From contig JAPTHN010000001.1 of NCBI GenBank assembly GCA_026936325.1, forward strand, positions 97,107,859 through 97,171,858: DNA of 64,000 nt. Reading direction: 5' to 3'. This DNA is from Platynereis dumerilii. Taxonomy: Eukaryota; Annelida; Polychaeta; Phyllodocida; Nereididae. Position 1 is the first letter of the stretch. Every line of letters starts with the position of its first letter. Under the pieces are notes generated by a model, which had not been told where the DNA came from, made no database searches, and worked only from the letters and a program-made list of their open reading frames with translations. Made by a program: the position numbers and the translations under genes. Shown in pieces: positions 49,689 through 62,103 of the stretch.

Positions 49689-50059
49689 CTACTGGAGAGG
49701 ACTGCAGTAAATTTTATGTGAAATAATAAAACAAAAAGTGTACCTGTGCAGCTTACTTTTGTTAGATGATGGATAATGCAATGTACTAACACATATTGCA
49801 AGTAATTTTCAAGACATCTCGACACTACATCAGTTATATGATTCAGAGGAACCATGCCTGTGTCAGAGGCTTCCTAAATCTAATGGTGTAAAGTTGGATT
49901 GTAAGTGGATAAACACATTATTTTGGTGATATTCATGAGCAACTTTCCAAGTTGCATGATCAGTGTGTTAGCAACAATGTCAAAATGCAATATCAGTCAA
50001 CAAACCCTTGGTAGGTAACCCGAGTTTTCAGTTGCCCTTCAATTACAAAATCCTGACTG

Positions 50060-50570
50060 CATGGATGTTAACCAGATGAGATTTTGAATAGGTCTTTCTC
50101 CATATGGGGATTACGACTGGTATTATCGGTAGGTGGCAGTACAATAAGGGGGGAGTGCTATTTTTGTCTTCGGGGAAGCCCACCAAATGACATATTATCT
50201 GGTTTGTTTGCAAAGTAAGTGAAATCCTGTGACCAATAGTTAATAATAATCTGGTCGCTAACACGTTGCAATCGCCCAATCTGTATGATAACAACACACT
50301 TTTCTGTTTAACTGCTGTTTTGAGAACATAATCAAAACAGTGTTGCTGACCCAAACAATCAAACATTCAACAAACACGCTCATTAAGTTAGACTCCTTGG
50401 CTTGGTCAACAACACCAATCACCTTGTTGAAAGGCAAAGGGGATTCCATCATAGATCCTGTTGCTTGGAGACACCACCTGTAGTACATAAATTCAGAACT
50501 ACAAATGGAGACAGACCTATAATTGGTGGCCCTTGCATCAGTGCTTGTGCATGGCAAGTAAAAGATCCAT
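50060..50570. other. copy-5-specific stretch, no gene seen
   Basis: Copy 6 passes from the equivalent of 50050 to 50580 within about 40 bases. No inverted ends or coding region were recognised here. Confidence 0.5.
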
Positions 50571-50688
50571 CAGAATTGGTAAATGTGCACATGTTGAGGA
50601 CTTCCGCTCTCTCTCCCATCTCATCAATCCATCAATCAGCCCTGGTGGGCATCCAGAACCGGGCTTAGAGGGTTGCACATATCATAAC

Positions 50689-50758
50689 TATCTGTCTATC
50701 TGTCTATCTATCTATCTTTCTATCTATCTATCTATCTTTCTATCTATCTATCTAGCTA
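50689..50758. repeat. (CTAT)n microsatellite, interrupted
   Basis: CTAT units with CTGT and CTTT variants lie within copy 5. The same place in copy 6 (about 55545-55600) has only degenerate CTAACT words, so the repeat expanded in copy 5. Confidence 0.9.
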
Positions 50759-51064
50759 ACTGTCTACCTATCATTGAACTGAAATAACAAGCTGCAGAAG
50801 ATAAGTTTTATATAACCAATACTGATGTATGCACATGACCGAAGCCATTCCAGACAGGTCTGTAGAGTGGCTTGGCAAATATACGTAGCTTCTGGTCCTT
50901 GATCTGCGCCTTCTGACTTGACCAAGATTGATTTTTACAGAGTGGACTTGCAATTTGAGAGAAAAGATGTCAGTTGCCTTTTTGTAAGACATGAAGCCAT
51001 AAAGCAGACCAAAGTGAAAGTCTTTCGGATGAATTCCATACTGTGTTGCTTGATAATACAAGGT

Positions 51065-51512
51065 TATATCATGGGTTCGGCCAGTATATCCCTGGTATAG
51101 TTACCCAAGACCCAGTATATCCCTAGACCCGTAGATGTAACCTTTCTATCCCATGTCTGTTTTTTAATACTTTTATTTCATATCAATATAAAACAGTTTG
51201 AAGCAATTAATGCATGTGAATGCAGCTGTGTTACAAAAAATAGTCAATATTCTAATTGACAGCATTTAAATCACAACAATCAGCAAATATGCTGGTATCT
51301 ACATGCTAATACGCATGATATATAGGGGCGCTGTTGTCTTCTGATCTCATCATCTTTCAGTATATCCCTGCTGGCAAATTAGCCAAAAGAATTTGATTGG
51401 TTGAATAAAATATATCCCTGTTTCTTTCTGTTGTATTTCCCACTCTCAATCTGTATTGACCAGGAAAAAGCTCAGTATGCGGGACAAAGATTGGCTAGAC
51501 ATGGGATAAAGG
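51065..51512. mobile_element. probable TIR element with AGTATATCCCT repeats
   Basis: Sister copy 6 runs from 55865 to 55880 without it. TATCCCATGTCTG near 51158 and AGACATGGGATA near 51498 are inverted, and AGTATATCCCT recurs at about 51080, 51113 and 51358. The exact outer ends are uncertain and no gene is present. Confidence 0.5.
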
Positions 51513-52531
51513 CCTGTCTACTCCCTTTTGTGAATTCTTGAGTTACGTTGTGCTTGTGCCACTCTCATTGTACTACTGAACTTTGTACACAAATAATTAC
51601 TGGTTTGGCTATGAACATTTTACTTGTTTTTTTAATTTCTATAATGGTAAGGAAGAACAAAGAGAAGGTATTTCTTGATGAAATATCAGTACCATTTGGG
51701 GCAGCAGCCAAGTTGGTATCATGTGTCTGCATGTTCCTCAATCCTCATACTTGTGTTTTGTTTCAACAACCACCATTAAGGATTATTTTCAATCACCTTG
51801 ATTAGAATTCCTCATTTAATGGCTATTCTTGTCCCGAAGTGTCGTGATTATGCCCCTCTTTCCCTTTTTTCAACATCACTCATAACAACGGAGAAGCGTA
51901 CATCAGGTTCAGGCGGGTGCCTTCATGTGATGGACTGATAAAAGGCATGTAAGTGGAGATTAAGCAAGCATTGTGATATGTTTTTGCTAGCCTATGATAT
52001 CTACATTAGAGAGGTTCAACTCTTTAAGAACATCAGAAGGGGTGGCTTGCATTATTGATTACGCTCCATTTCTCAGCTGAACTAAATTTATCTTAATTGA
52101 TATAGAGGAAATATTTAAGAAAACATTCAAGGAGGTGATTTCAAGCTGGACTGAAAATTTTCTCCATTGCAGTTATTGGCCTGTGTTTCTTTTTCAGCTG
52201 GCATAAGCCAATTTTTGATTGTGTAAGCATAATGGGCATGGACTTAAAACACAACCAGTTTCTGTAGCAAAAATACTCTTTATTTTACCTGTAATGTATT
52301 GATCAACTATGTAGTAATATGTTTCCCATATATTTTAATGACATTGCTACTAATTATGACTCCATCCCACCTTAAATGATCTATTCGAATGCATGACTTC
52401 TCTTCTGTTGTTGTGACGTCTTATGCCTTTTTCTAATGAGTTTCAAGATTGCCAGAAATCATTGGCACTTATAAAAGGGATATAAGGCATGGGTGCTTGC
52501 CTTTCTGCTAATTGCAACCAATTGTCTTTTG

Positions 52532-54099
52532 GTTTAAACATATTTATTACCTTTGCTAACGAGCCGTAGGCTCAATTACAAACTCAGGTGTTAGTAGTAA
52601 AACACGAAAACAAAACACACAGCTATCGGCTAAGGTCATCACCCACACAAGCATAATAAATCACTAAATTGTTACACACATGCAATGGTGCGGCCATACC
52701 ACAGCACCGTTAGCCACTCTTGCTGCCTACTGTGCCATTGGCAGCCACACCATGCATTGAATGGTACCAGATCACAATAATTGGAGTCAAATGATTAGAA
52801 TATGCTTGAAGCGGTAATAAAACTAGCAGTGCACTTAATAATCCTAAGGGAGACATCCAGTTGCAGAGACTTGTCTCCAAATAAGAGTAAATCCACAGTT
52901 GGTTCCAAGGAAGTTAAACTGTTAATATCATTTATTAATTTTTGCCTTGGAGCAACATAAAGAGGGCACTCGAGCAGATAGTGGTGGGAGGTCTCAGAGC
53001 CATGTTGACAGCTACATCGGGGAGAGTCAATGCAACCTTTGTTAAACAAATGAGCACAGAGATCACCAAATTGTAACCTCAATTGACTGATGACAACTTC
53101 CTCTTTGCGCGACAGTTCAACAGGCAACAGTGATGGGCCATTCAGATTTTGCATGGAGGTGACAATCTTCTTAAAGGAAGCGAGACTACTGGATGCCCTT
53201 GTTTGGACCTGTAGGGAATTCCACAGTGATATGCTACTTGGAATAAAAGATTTACGATATATTTCTTTGCGCATAATTGGAAAATTCACCTGAAGCTGAT
53301 ATGGCCCTCTAGTGCTATAATTGTGAGCAGGTTTCAGGTTGTCTAAGATAGATGTCAAGTAATGTGGGCAGTGATTGTAAAACATCTGGTACATTTTGAA
53401 AAGTTTCCGTCCCTGCCTTCTTGAGGATAAGGGAACCCAGCCTAACTCCCGATAAAGCCCGTCGTGAGAAGTATATCTTTTCGCACAAGTTGCAATTCTG
53501 GCTGCTTCAAGTTGCACCCCCTCAAGTCGGTCAGATTGTTCATTGGTGCAGCTATCAAAGAATATGTCACCATATTCAAGGATGGGCCTAATGAAAGACA
53601 AATAACAACGTGCAAGAGACTTCCTAGAAGCACGGTACTTGAAACGTTTAAGAAGACCAAGGCGTTTGTTTGCTTTAGCCACAATACTAGAGATGTGCTT
53701 GCTCCAAGAAAGGTCACTTTGCAAAGTCAATCCCAGATGTGAATGAGAATGAACCTGCTTTAAATGATAGTCACCAAATTTAACACAAGGGGTCACTTGG
53801 GTGTTAGTAGAACAGTTAAAGACCATGAACACTGTCTTCTCTGCATTGACTGTAACTAGCCATTTGTCTGCCCATAGCTTAATGTTATAGAGATCCCAGT
53901 TAATAACTTCACGAGCTGATGGCTCAGTGGCAGAGCAAGGCTGGAAAAGGCAAGTGTCGTCAGCAAACAGATATGCATTACTTTGTACATCAGCTGTAAT
54001 GTCGTTTATAAATACAAGGAAAAGTTGAGGTCCCAAGACAGAGCCCTGTGGGACACCTGCTGGGATAGACAGCATAGTGGAGTATGATCCATTCAGAAT
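52532..54099 (-). mobile_element. 5'-truncated LINE (CR1/L2 group) with 12-bp target duplication
   Basis: AATTGTCTTTTG at 52520-52531 is repeated at 54100-54111, and copies 1, 4 and 6 have the empty site (for example 57999-58025). The element lies on the minus strand; its 3' end at the left has AATAAATATG before the junction. It is truncated inside the reverse transcriptase domain. The clean duplication and long open frame make it one of the youngest insertions here. Confidence 0.93.
52795..54099 (-). pseudogene. LINE ORF2 C-terminal part (reverse transcriptase from motif B on)
   Basis: The open frame runs from 54144 to 52795 (449 codons), but the first 15 codons lie in the flanking array sequence and target repeat, so the LINE part starts at about residue 16. 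Visible parts: IPAGVPQGSVLGPQLFLVFI (residues 27-46), motif C YLFADDTCLF with FADD at residues 60-63, the thumb region YLSFIRPILEYG, and a C-terminal Cys/His cluster of the form CxC...HH...C (RCSCQHGSETSHHYLLECPL) found in several LINE clades. No stop or frameshift lies within the retained part. The missing fingers and palm motif A, and the missing endonuclease, rule out activity. Confidence 0.93.
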
Positions 54100-56017
54100 A
54101 ATTGTCTTTTGATGCAGACATTGAAGCCAGAACTCTTGCCTCATTGTGTGATGGCAATATTCAGGGATGTTGAATCATCTCTGCTTCAACAGCAACTGAG
54201 AAGCATCAGAGCACTTCATCCTAACCTAATGACATTGGAATGACTGCAGCGCTCACTCACTGCTCTTAGGACATGCTCCGTTTTGCCCGCCTTGGCAGCC
54301 AGTAACCCAAACCCAATGGGTTCTCCTATTCTCTGAGGCTCTCTTCCTCTGACTGGCTCTCTTTCTGCAATGCACACCTCACTTGCTCACAATCTGCCTG
54401 CTTAAGGTTCATGTGATGTTCGGCAGAATGCTCTGCTAATGCCTGACTTGATGCAATGGGTGAGGTAAAGGCTGTAGACCCACACTTCCTGAACATCTGA
54501 ATAAGGCCATGCATGCAATTGGCACACTGTCACAGCATATTAAAGGGCCTAACAGGCCATCCACTGGTCAATATGGTCACTGAACAAAGTAACCACCAGT
54601 ACAGGATGTGACTGCCAGTTTCCTCTTTGCTCTGCTTGGCTTGCTAAACTTCGCTATACTTTGCTTGCTTTCTCCAGCAATGTTGCCAGGTTGCTGTTCA
54701 CTCATTCGAAAAATGGACAATCTGACCTGTGTCAGGCAAGCCAAGAACAATTGCATTGGCTGACCAACAGTCAGCCTGCTCTTGCCTCAAACTTCATCTG
54801 GTTAGATGCCACGAAGGCATATTACACCAATATTACCTCCCTCTTAGCTTTTAGACTCTGTATTTTTTGTTCCATAATGTGTGAAACACTGTAAATGTGT
54901 ACCATGTGCTGCAGGGCTTAATATGTGAGATGGCTTTGTTGTTTAGTGTCAAGGCCAAACAAAATGTTATCCATGAATAAATCTGAACAAAATTGCCGGC
55001 CTAGTATTGACCTTTGTACACAGTAGGTAAGGAACCATGCTGAGTCGCATTGCTGACCATTGGATACCTCCCTATGTATACATTTTCCCAACTGGTATAT
55101 TTACTGTTTCCACTGTCTTTGATAGGAAAAAGCATCTGCCTGGGAGAGAACAGTTCTTTCTGCTTAAGTGTTCAATACAGGATAACCTCACTTTATGATT
55201 CCATCGGAGTCAAGTATTCATGAATATAATATGTAACTGAAAAAGTTAAGGAGCAAGGAAAGACACCCAGATGATGCATAGTGATAATGTATGTTAGGTG
55301 TTTTCCTGGACTTGAAAGGCCAACAATTTAAGAATCCGTCTATTAATATGGGTATGCTTCAGGCTCAGCCAAGTTAGTCAAAATGCTATACCAATCAGCA
55401 AACCCGGGTTGGTAACCCAACATTTTCAGTGGACCTTCATTTTACCCTTACAATGGGTAAATTTGTAACATGTTGAGGACTTGTGCTCTCTCTCCAGGGC
55501 TATGAGGGTTGCACTATGTACATGTAATATGAATCATCAAACATCTAACTATTAACGATCTAATTGATTATCTAACTTTCTATCTACCTATCATTGAACT
55601 GAAATAAAAGGCTGCAGAATTACTTTTAATTCTAGTTATTGTCTCTCTATCATTTCACCATTTTAGATAAGCTTTATATCATCCACACTGATGTATGCAT
55701 ATGATCAAAGCCATTCCAGATCTGTGCTTTCTAACTTGGCTAAAAACCTATTTTTATTGAGTGAACCTGTAATTTGAAAGAAAAGAAGTCAGTTGCCATT
55801 TTTGTAAGACATAAAGCAGATCAAAGTGAAAGTCTCTTGGATGATTTCCATACTGTGTTGCATGATAGAGTTTATTCCCTTTGTGAATTCTTCCAACATG
55901 TTTATTTGCGCTAGCCATACATTTGGGAAGTACAGGATTGTGATAGTGGCATTCTTATTGAACTGAACTTTGCACACTAATAATTTGGCTGTGTTCACTT
56001 GTGTCATTAAATTTGTT

Positions 56018-56365
56018 TTATTATCCTTTTCATGGCTGTGTGTTTTTCTGAAAACTTTGTTTTGCAGTTAAACCATGACATCAGAGGGTATCGGTGAATG
56101 TGATTGGTCTAGTCTTCCTGATCTTCAACCTGTGACATATCAGTTTACAGTTTGACATCACAGTTCTTGACAAAGGAATCTAAAACCTACAGGCAATGTT
56201 ATTTTTTTGTGTACAACCACAACAAACAACTTCTGTCTAAGCCGAGTGTTGCACCTCCCCAGAAGAGTCTCAATGTTTTGCAAACGAAGTGTGTCACTGT
56301 TTTTCACAAGACACTAGTTATCACAATTTCAAATAATTTCCAGAAATTTGTTGTAAGTCATGGTA
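56018..56365. mobile_element. second copy of the 10327-10854 TIR element, interrupted
   Basis: TTTTATTATCCTTTTCATGG at 56018, then AAACTTTGTTTTGCAGTTAA, parallels 10327-10395. The match continues to about 56345 (compare 10640), where the Harbinger-like fragment begins. The right end was not found. Confidence 0.75.
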
Positions 56366-56660
56366 AGGGACCATTCAGAATTTATGGCTGGGGGAGGTGG
56401 GAGTTTTGCCTGAGGGGGCACCAACTTTTCAGACATGTTTCAAGGGGGGTACTAATTTTTGACAACATGTCCAAGGAGGGTAAGAAATTTAAAAAAACAA
56501 AAAGGTCCAAAATGCACATACACTCAGTTTATCGGCGATTTTTATGCGAAAAAAGTTCGCAAATCTGTACATGTGACTGTCCAAGGACACAAGTATAACG
56601 GATCGTTGAGGATGGATGATGATTGGATGATTGGGTCTTTATGTTCTGTGTTTATGCACT
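56366..56660. mobile_element. fragment of the GGGACCGTTC Tourist-like MITE
   Basis: GGGACCATTCAGAATTTAT after TAA matches the left end of the element at 43964, and GTTTCAAGGGGGGTACTAAT words follow as in that element's far side. The matching right end is absent. It is inserted into the TIR element at 56018. Confidence 0.7.
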
Positions 56661-56699
56661 AGGTAGGCTAATTAGGACAGCAGGCAAAAAAAGAAAATG

Positions 56700-57230
56700 T
56701 ATGGTTTACCCCTTGTTAAAGGTGCCCAGGGCCACTGATATCACGGCTGGAACACGTAGGTTTCCAAATTTGTGTATTAATAAATTGTTGTGAATCTCAT
56801 TGGGCTAAACAAAATGGCAATCCTCTTAAATGGTCTAGTCTGTAATTAAGGTCATTGAGTTGCTCTTCTGAAGTGCCTCATGCAATTCTGCAGTACCTTC
56901 ATACAATACCTTCTAAACCGCAAGAGTGCCTTTCATGCACAAATGGGATACCTTATTTTTGTTGGAGTACCCCATGCATGTCGGAATACCCTGTGAGTAT
57001 TTTGAGGGAACTATAGTATCAGTGGCTTCCTTATGGGGGGGGGGGGCACATGCCCCCCCCATATTGGACCTGTGCCCCCCTCCCCATATGAACTTTTTAA
57101 CTCTGGCTGAAATATACAATTAGTACAGTGGGTGCCCCCCCAGAGAATTGCGTGCCACCCAGGTGCCCCCCACGCCCACGCTTGAGAACCCCTAGTTACG
57201 CCACTGACTGAGTACCATTTTTTCTTAGAG
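56700..57230. other. unmatched stretch in copy 6 with one small MITE
   Basis: No counterpart in copy 5. It holds the MITE at 57020-57206 and otherwise ordinary sequence without a gene. Confidence 0.5.
57020..57206. mobile_element. small MITE with CAGTGGC ends and G/C runs
   Basis: CAGTGGCTTCCTTATGGGGG on the left and CCCCTAGTTACGCCACTG on the right form imperfect inverted ends (187 bp). Runs of 12 G and of 8 and 7 C lie inside. No convincing target duplication was found, so the superfamily is open. Confidence 0.6.
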
Positions 57231-60200
57231 TCTATTTCATGGTGAAATATCATTTCCATTTGAAGCAGCCGCCATGATGGTACCATGTGTTTGCGTATTC
57301 TTTGTGCTTGTGTTTTGTTTCAGCAACGATCATAAAGGCACGTTTTCAATAACCGTGATTAGAATTCCTCATTTAATGGCTATTCTTGTCCCAATTCTTC
57401 TTGATTGTTCCCTTTTTCATGAGCTGGCAGTTTTCCCTTTTTTTAACATCACTCATGGTAAGAAAAAAGCGCATGTCAGGTTCAATGCGATGCCTTTATG
57501 CGATAGGTTGATAAAAGGCATGTAAGTGGAGATTAAGCGAGCAATGCGATTTGCCTATGATATCTACAATAAAAAGGGTCCACTTTCTAATAAAGAACAT
57601 CAGAAGGGGGTGGCTTGCATAATTGATCACAGCTTATTTCATAGCCAACTATATTTATCTTAATTAATCAAGGGGGAAATATTCAGAAGACATTACAGGA
57701 GGTGATGCCAAGCTAGACTGAAATTTCCCCATTGCAGTTATTGGCCCATTTTTGTTTTGTTTTTTTCAGTTGGTATTAGCAAATAATTGATTGTGTATGC
57801 TTAATGCACACGGAATGACAAATTACCAGTTTAGTTACTTGAACCAAAATAATAACTAATTTGTGACTCCACTAATTCATAACTTCTCTTTTGTTTTCTT
57901 GATGTCTTATGCCTTTTTCTAATGTTTGTGAAGTTCGCCAGAAATTGACTGGCACTTTATGAGAAGGATATAAGCCATTAGTACTTTACCTTGCTCTAAT
58001 TGCAACCAAATGACTTTTGATACAGACGTTGAAGTCAGGACAATTGCCTCATGATGTGATGGCCCTTGTCAACAGATAAGTGAGGGACAAAAGCAGGCAA
58101 GAGCAGACGATTCAGGATGTTAAATCGTCTCTGCTTCAGCAGCCAATGAGAAGCATCACAGTACTTCATCCCTATCCTAATGACATCAGAACGGCTGGAG
58201 TGCTCACTCACCGCTCTTGCATGTTCCGTTTCGCTTGTCTTAGCAGCCAGTAGCCCAAACCCATGTGACATCATCTGAAACAGCCACCTCCTCTCTGAGG
58301 CTCTCTTCCTCTGATGGGCTCTCTTTCTGCAATTGCACACCTCGCTTGCTCCCAATCTGTCCTCTCAAGGCCCACGGGATGCTCTCCAGGATGCTCTGCC
58401 AATGGTGATCCCAATGTAATGGGTAATGTAAAGCCTGCAGACCTTCATTTCTTGAACATCTGAATAAAGCCATGCATGAAAACGGCCGATATCAGGGCAT
58501 ATTAAGGGTCCACAGAGGCCATCCGCTGGTCAACCTTGGTCACGGAACAAAGTAAGCACTAGTAGAGGATATGACTGCCAGCTTCTCCTTTGCTCCACTT
58601 TGCTTGCTGTACTTTTCTTGCTTCTCCTGCAATGTTATTGGTTCGCTGTTCATTCATTCGGAAAACTGGACATCCCAATCTGACCTGTGTCAGACAAGTC
58701 CAACACAAATACGTTGGCACCAGTAGCCTGCCTGTCGCTTGCCTGAAATTTCATCTGGTTAGTTGCCATGATGGAATAATACGCCAACATTACCTCCCTC
58801 TTAGCTTTTAGACTCTGGGGAATTCCTTAGCCCTTTATGCTTCCTGTATCCTATGTAACATGTTAATGGTCACCATGTGCTGTAGGGTTTAATGTATTAT
58901 GTATGGGAAGGCTTTGTTGTTTAGCTTCGATGCCAAGCAAAATGTTATCCCAGAATAAATGTGAACAGAATTGCCAGCCTGGTATTGTCCTTTGAACACA
59001 GTAAGTAAGAGATCATGCAGGCTCTTGTAATACCCTCTATGCATAAATGTTCCCAAGTGGTATATTTTCTGTGTCAATGGCCTTTGAATCGAAAAAGCTC
59101 ATCCTGACAGAACAGTTATTTATGAAGTGATTTCTGCTTTATTGTTCAATGTTAGATAACCTCGCTTTATGCTTCCATGCCTGTTATCACTGTTCATGAA
59201 TGTAATTGATAAAGTTAGGGAGCAAGGAAAGGCATGCAGATGATGCATAGTAATAATATTTAAGAATGTGAATAACATCCAACTGGATTATTGCTCATGA
59301 ATATTACCAAAATAGTGGGTTTTTTTTTCACTGAAACCACTTCCAATATATGTTGGTTCATGTCATTATTCATCATTTAACAAAGGCAAGAAGGATATTA
59401 TGACTGGTTCTTTGGAATACGGTAATAGTCTTTTCTCACAGCGTTGGTGAGCAATTCAGTTGAAACTAGCGCTATGTAAATCTATACTTTTATTATTATG
59501 ATTTATAGTCCTCTACAGTACAATTGTCCTATTGGCTCCAAGTATGGTCTGACTGGACCTCTTCCACTCAGCCTGGTATGTGCACAAGTTATCATGTCTG
59601 CCTTTTCTAACGATGATGCCAAAGTAGGTTCAAGTGAGCAGTTATTCATTTATGAATGTGAACTACCTCTTACTTAATTGGCTAAGGTTAGGAGCTAACC
59701 TTGTGTGGACAACTGGATCTGCTTCCATTTTTACTACAAAAGGGCACCCTCTGTTGGAAATGACCCTCTTGGACTCACCTCATTCAAGGGAATGACCTGC
59801 TGACTAAGCCCACAGAACTCCCCTGATAGCTTTGAATGGAGCTCCTTGAACTCCGGCAGGAATTTTAGTTCTATTGATGCAAAATACCTACATACATGAG
59901 GCCATTAATATTGCTTGGAAGCTTTATTATAAGTCATGATAGAACTGTTAATATGGGAGACCAGGGTAAGCTGAAGCACTTTGATTATTTTCTGCAGAGT
60001 GCAAATTGCATGAGGCGTTAATACCAAAGTTTAGAATGTGATGGTGAGATATACCATGTTTTTTGCAGAACCGCCATAAAATATTTGTCGTTGATTTGGT
60101 GGCTATGTTTGGAATGTCATGGTTTAACAATATGGAACTGCAGCCCATGTTCATTAAGGACCTGTCATTCAGCAGTCATAAACACTGATTTTTCTGGCTT

Positions 60201-60639
60201 CTGACTCAAAGAATTATTCATGAATGAGCTTCTACGATTGTTTCAGATCATTAATTACCCTAGCTTGGATTAACAGTTCCTGATAACAGCAGCTCCTAAC
60301 TGTGCTGGTTCAGCATTATGGCTAACTGCCTATAGGATTGTCAACATTCAATGGTAAGTTTACAACTGCCATTCAATTATTATTTGTGTGGCCAATAATA
60401 GAATGGTTTAGAATACTTGACCATGAAATAGTCATCACCCTGCAGCTACACAGTCAACAACTCAACATTTTGCCCAACAAACAGATACTCAATATGAAAC
60501 ATACATTTTTTGTGACTCAAGGTAATGGCATCCTTCATGAATCATCTTGTCCCTATCATTCAAATTTCATTTTCTTTATTTATCAAAATTTTACATGCTA
60601 TGATATGAAATGCTGTGAAACTTCAGTGGAAGTACAGCG

Positions 60640-60845
60640 CCGTGTTGTGAGGAGTCTGAGGACCTGCAGGGCAACAACATGAACATTAAACAACGAGGGG
60701 CACCTCAGTAGTGACAGAAGACTGTCTTGGAGGTGTCTCCCCTTTACATTGATGATGCTAAATTTAAATAATTGTAAATGATATGAGTGTAATTTTGTAA
60801 TGTAAAGGAATAAACTAGTGTCTGAGTCTGAGTTTGAGAATTCAA
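60640..60845 (+). mobile_element. possible LINE/SINE 3' tail
   Basis: GGAATAAACTAGTGTCTGAG with repeated TCTGAG words at 60809-60835 resembles a retroposon 3' end. The segment is absent from other unit copies. No coding part is recognised in it. Confidence 0.4.
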
Positions 60846-60949
60846 TGACCTTACATTCTTTTGACCATAACTATAATCAAGGCTTTACCGTCCTACAAAC
60901 ACCAAAGCTCCCTATGAAAATAGCTTAATTTTTTTTCAAAATATCGCTT

Positions 60950-61175
60950 GATTCTCTGGTCATGCAGGAAAAGACTGGTGCACATGGCACATGGTATAGT
61001 AAAGGACAGTAGCCATGTTCTGTATGCTGAATTTGAGAAGAGTAGCCATGTTCTGTATGCTGAATTTGAGAAGCTGCCCAGTGGGAATATGTGGAGGGTG
61101 CTGCATGGCAGAACAAATAGGTTTCAGAACATGTTTCTTTCCGCCGTCCATAAACGAAAGGAATTGACTGTACTA
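60950..61175 (+). pseudogene. L2-like LINE ORF2 fragment with 33-bp in-frame duplication
   Basis: The frame reads RLVHMAHGIVKDSSHVLYAE, then LPSGNMWRVLHGRTNRFQN, then MFLSAV, the C-terminal pattern (HxLYxEFExLPSG...RTNRFxNxF) of L2-group LINE proteins. Bases 61008-61040 are repeated exactly at 61041-61073, duplicating 11 codons (SSHVLYAEFEK, junction-shifted). Both ends are truncated. Unrelated to unit copies elsewhere. Confidence 0.8.
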
Positions 61176-62103
61176 ATTTCTGTGTATGTCAAGCAGGGAA
61201 CACAAATTTCATGTTTTCAATGAGATCAACAAATACTATTCTACAATGTATTAATATAATAATATTATTTGTCTGTATTATCTTTTAGTGTCTTGTTATT
61301 TATTTGCTGTAATTCCACAATAACCAGTGCTGACATTCCGTGGAACGCCAACCCCTGTTTATGGGTGGGTTTACTGCCTGCTTGCATTCGTGGATGCATT
61401 AAACTGGATATGTTTCACAGGGGAATATGGAGGAAGAACCATTTGTCTCAATTAAAGATGAAAGTGAGTCACAAGAAGATGAGACAGAAAGATTATTTTG
61501 ACACCATTTGAAATTGTTTGGCTCTTGTTTCTTTGAGAACCTTGAAGTAGATGTTGAGCACAAAATCAGATGAGCCATAGTCCTGACATCTTTAGTTGTA
61601 TAATACTGTTCCACAGGGTGGCATTGCTTGTGGACTGCCATTTCCCATCCTTCGAGTAAGTTGTGCCATAATTTAATCCAACAAGAATTCTAGAGCTTTT
61701 GCTAAATTGCAGTATTTAATCCCCTCATTTGGCTCAGTATTCAGCTCAATATTTTACATGACATTTTCAATTACGCATTGTCGCTTGTCCCAATTTTTCT
61801 GACCTAAATATTTGTGCACAATCAACTTTTTCCTAGCTTTAGATTTAATTAAGAACACATCCATCAACTGGCCAATTGAAAAACAACTAATAAATCACAG
61901 ATAGTAATACCAGTGTACCTTTTCAATTATGCATGTTTCTTTATGCCATTTTCTTGTTCACTAGACATCTTCTCCAGCTCAATTCATGTGGACCTCATTC
62001 ATCACAAAACTTCAAAGGTACTGAGTAGAGTGTTTATAGCAGAGATAGCAACACTACAAAAAGGCATATGAGAGGAATGTAATATTCTATTAAGGACATA
62101 TAT

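Larger units (their letters stand above)
42838..49965 (-). repeat. array unit, inverted copy
   Basis: This region matches the unit on the opposite strand and in reversed order. 42838-43330 matches the inverse of 38280-38720 and 7180-7560. 45300-45570 matches the inverse of 5330-5530 and 38095-38210. 46130-46560 matches the inverse of 61430-61830. 47330-47700 matches the inverse of block D (34130 back to 33810). 49730-49965 matches the inverse of 33540-33780. The copy is interrupted by elements at 43964-44370 and 47714-49688. No gene found. Confidence 0.85.
49975..55378 (+). repeat. array unit, copy 5 (partial, forward)
   Basis: This copy begins with TCAAAATGCAATATCAGTCA near 49980, which matches 55382 onward, right after the inverted copy ends. 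It continues at 50585-51060 (match 55465-55865), the core of C (51789-51831), B (54220-54600), and 54840-55300 (match 58800-59250). It lacks blocks A, G and D. Insertions at 50060-50570, 51065-51512 and 52532-54099 are specific to it. No host gene found. Confidence 0.75.
55379..62040 (+). repeat. array unit, copy 6 (partial, forward)
   Basis: Runs 55465-55865, C (57240-57420), B (58190-58560), 58600-59270, D (59545-59850), a tail with 60180-60460 matching 35050-35330, and 61305-61830, which matches 11860-12040 and, inverted, 46130-46560. It lacks A and G. Insertions at 56018-56650, 57020-57206 and 60640-61200 are separate. Similarity ends near 61840-62040. No host gene found. Confidence 0.75.

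Noticed and set aside
4980-62040. LTR retroelements or large capsid-bearing virus-like elements as the source of the array
   Set aside because: I saw no paired long terminal repeats, protease, integrase, capsid or polymerase coding traces in any unit copy; the only reverse transcriptases are of the non-LTR type.
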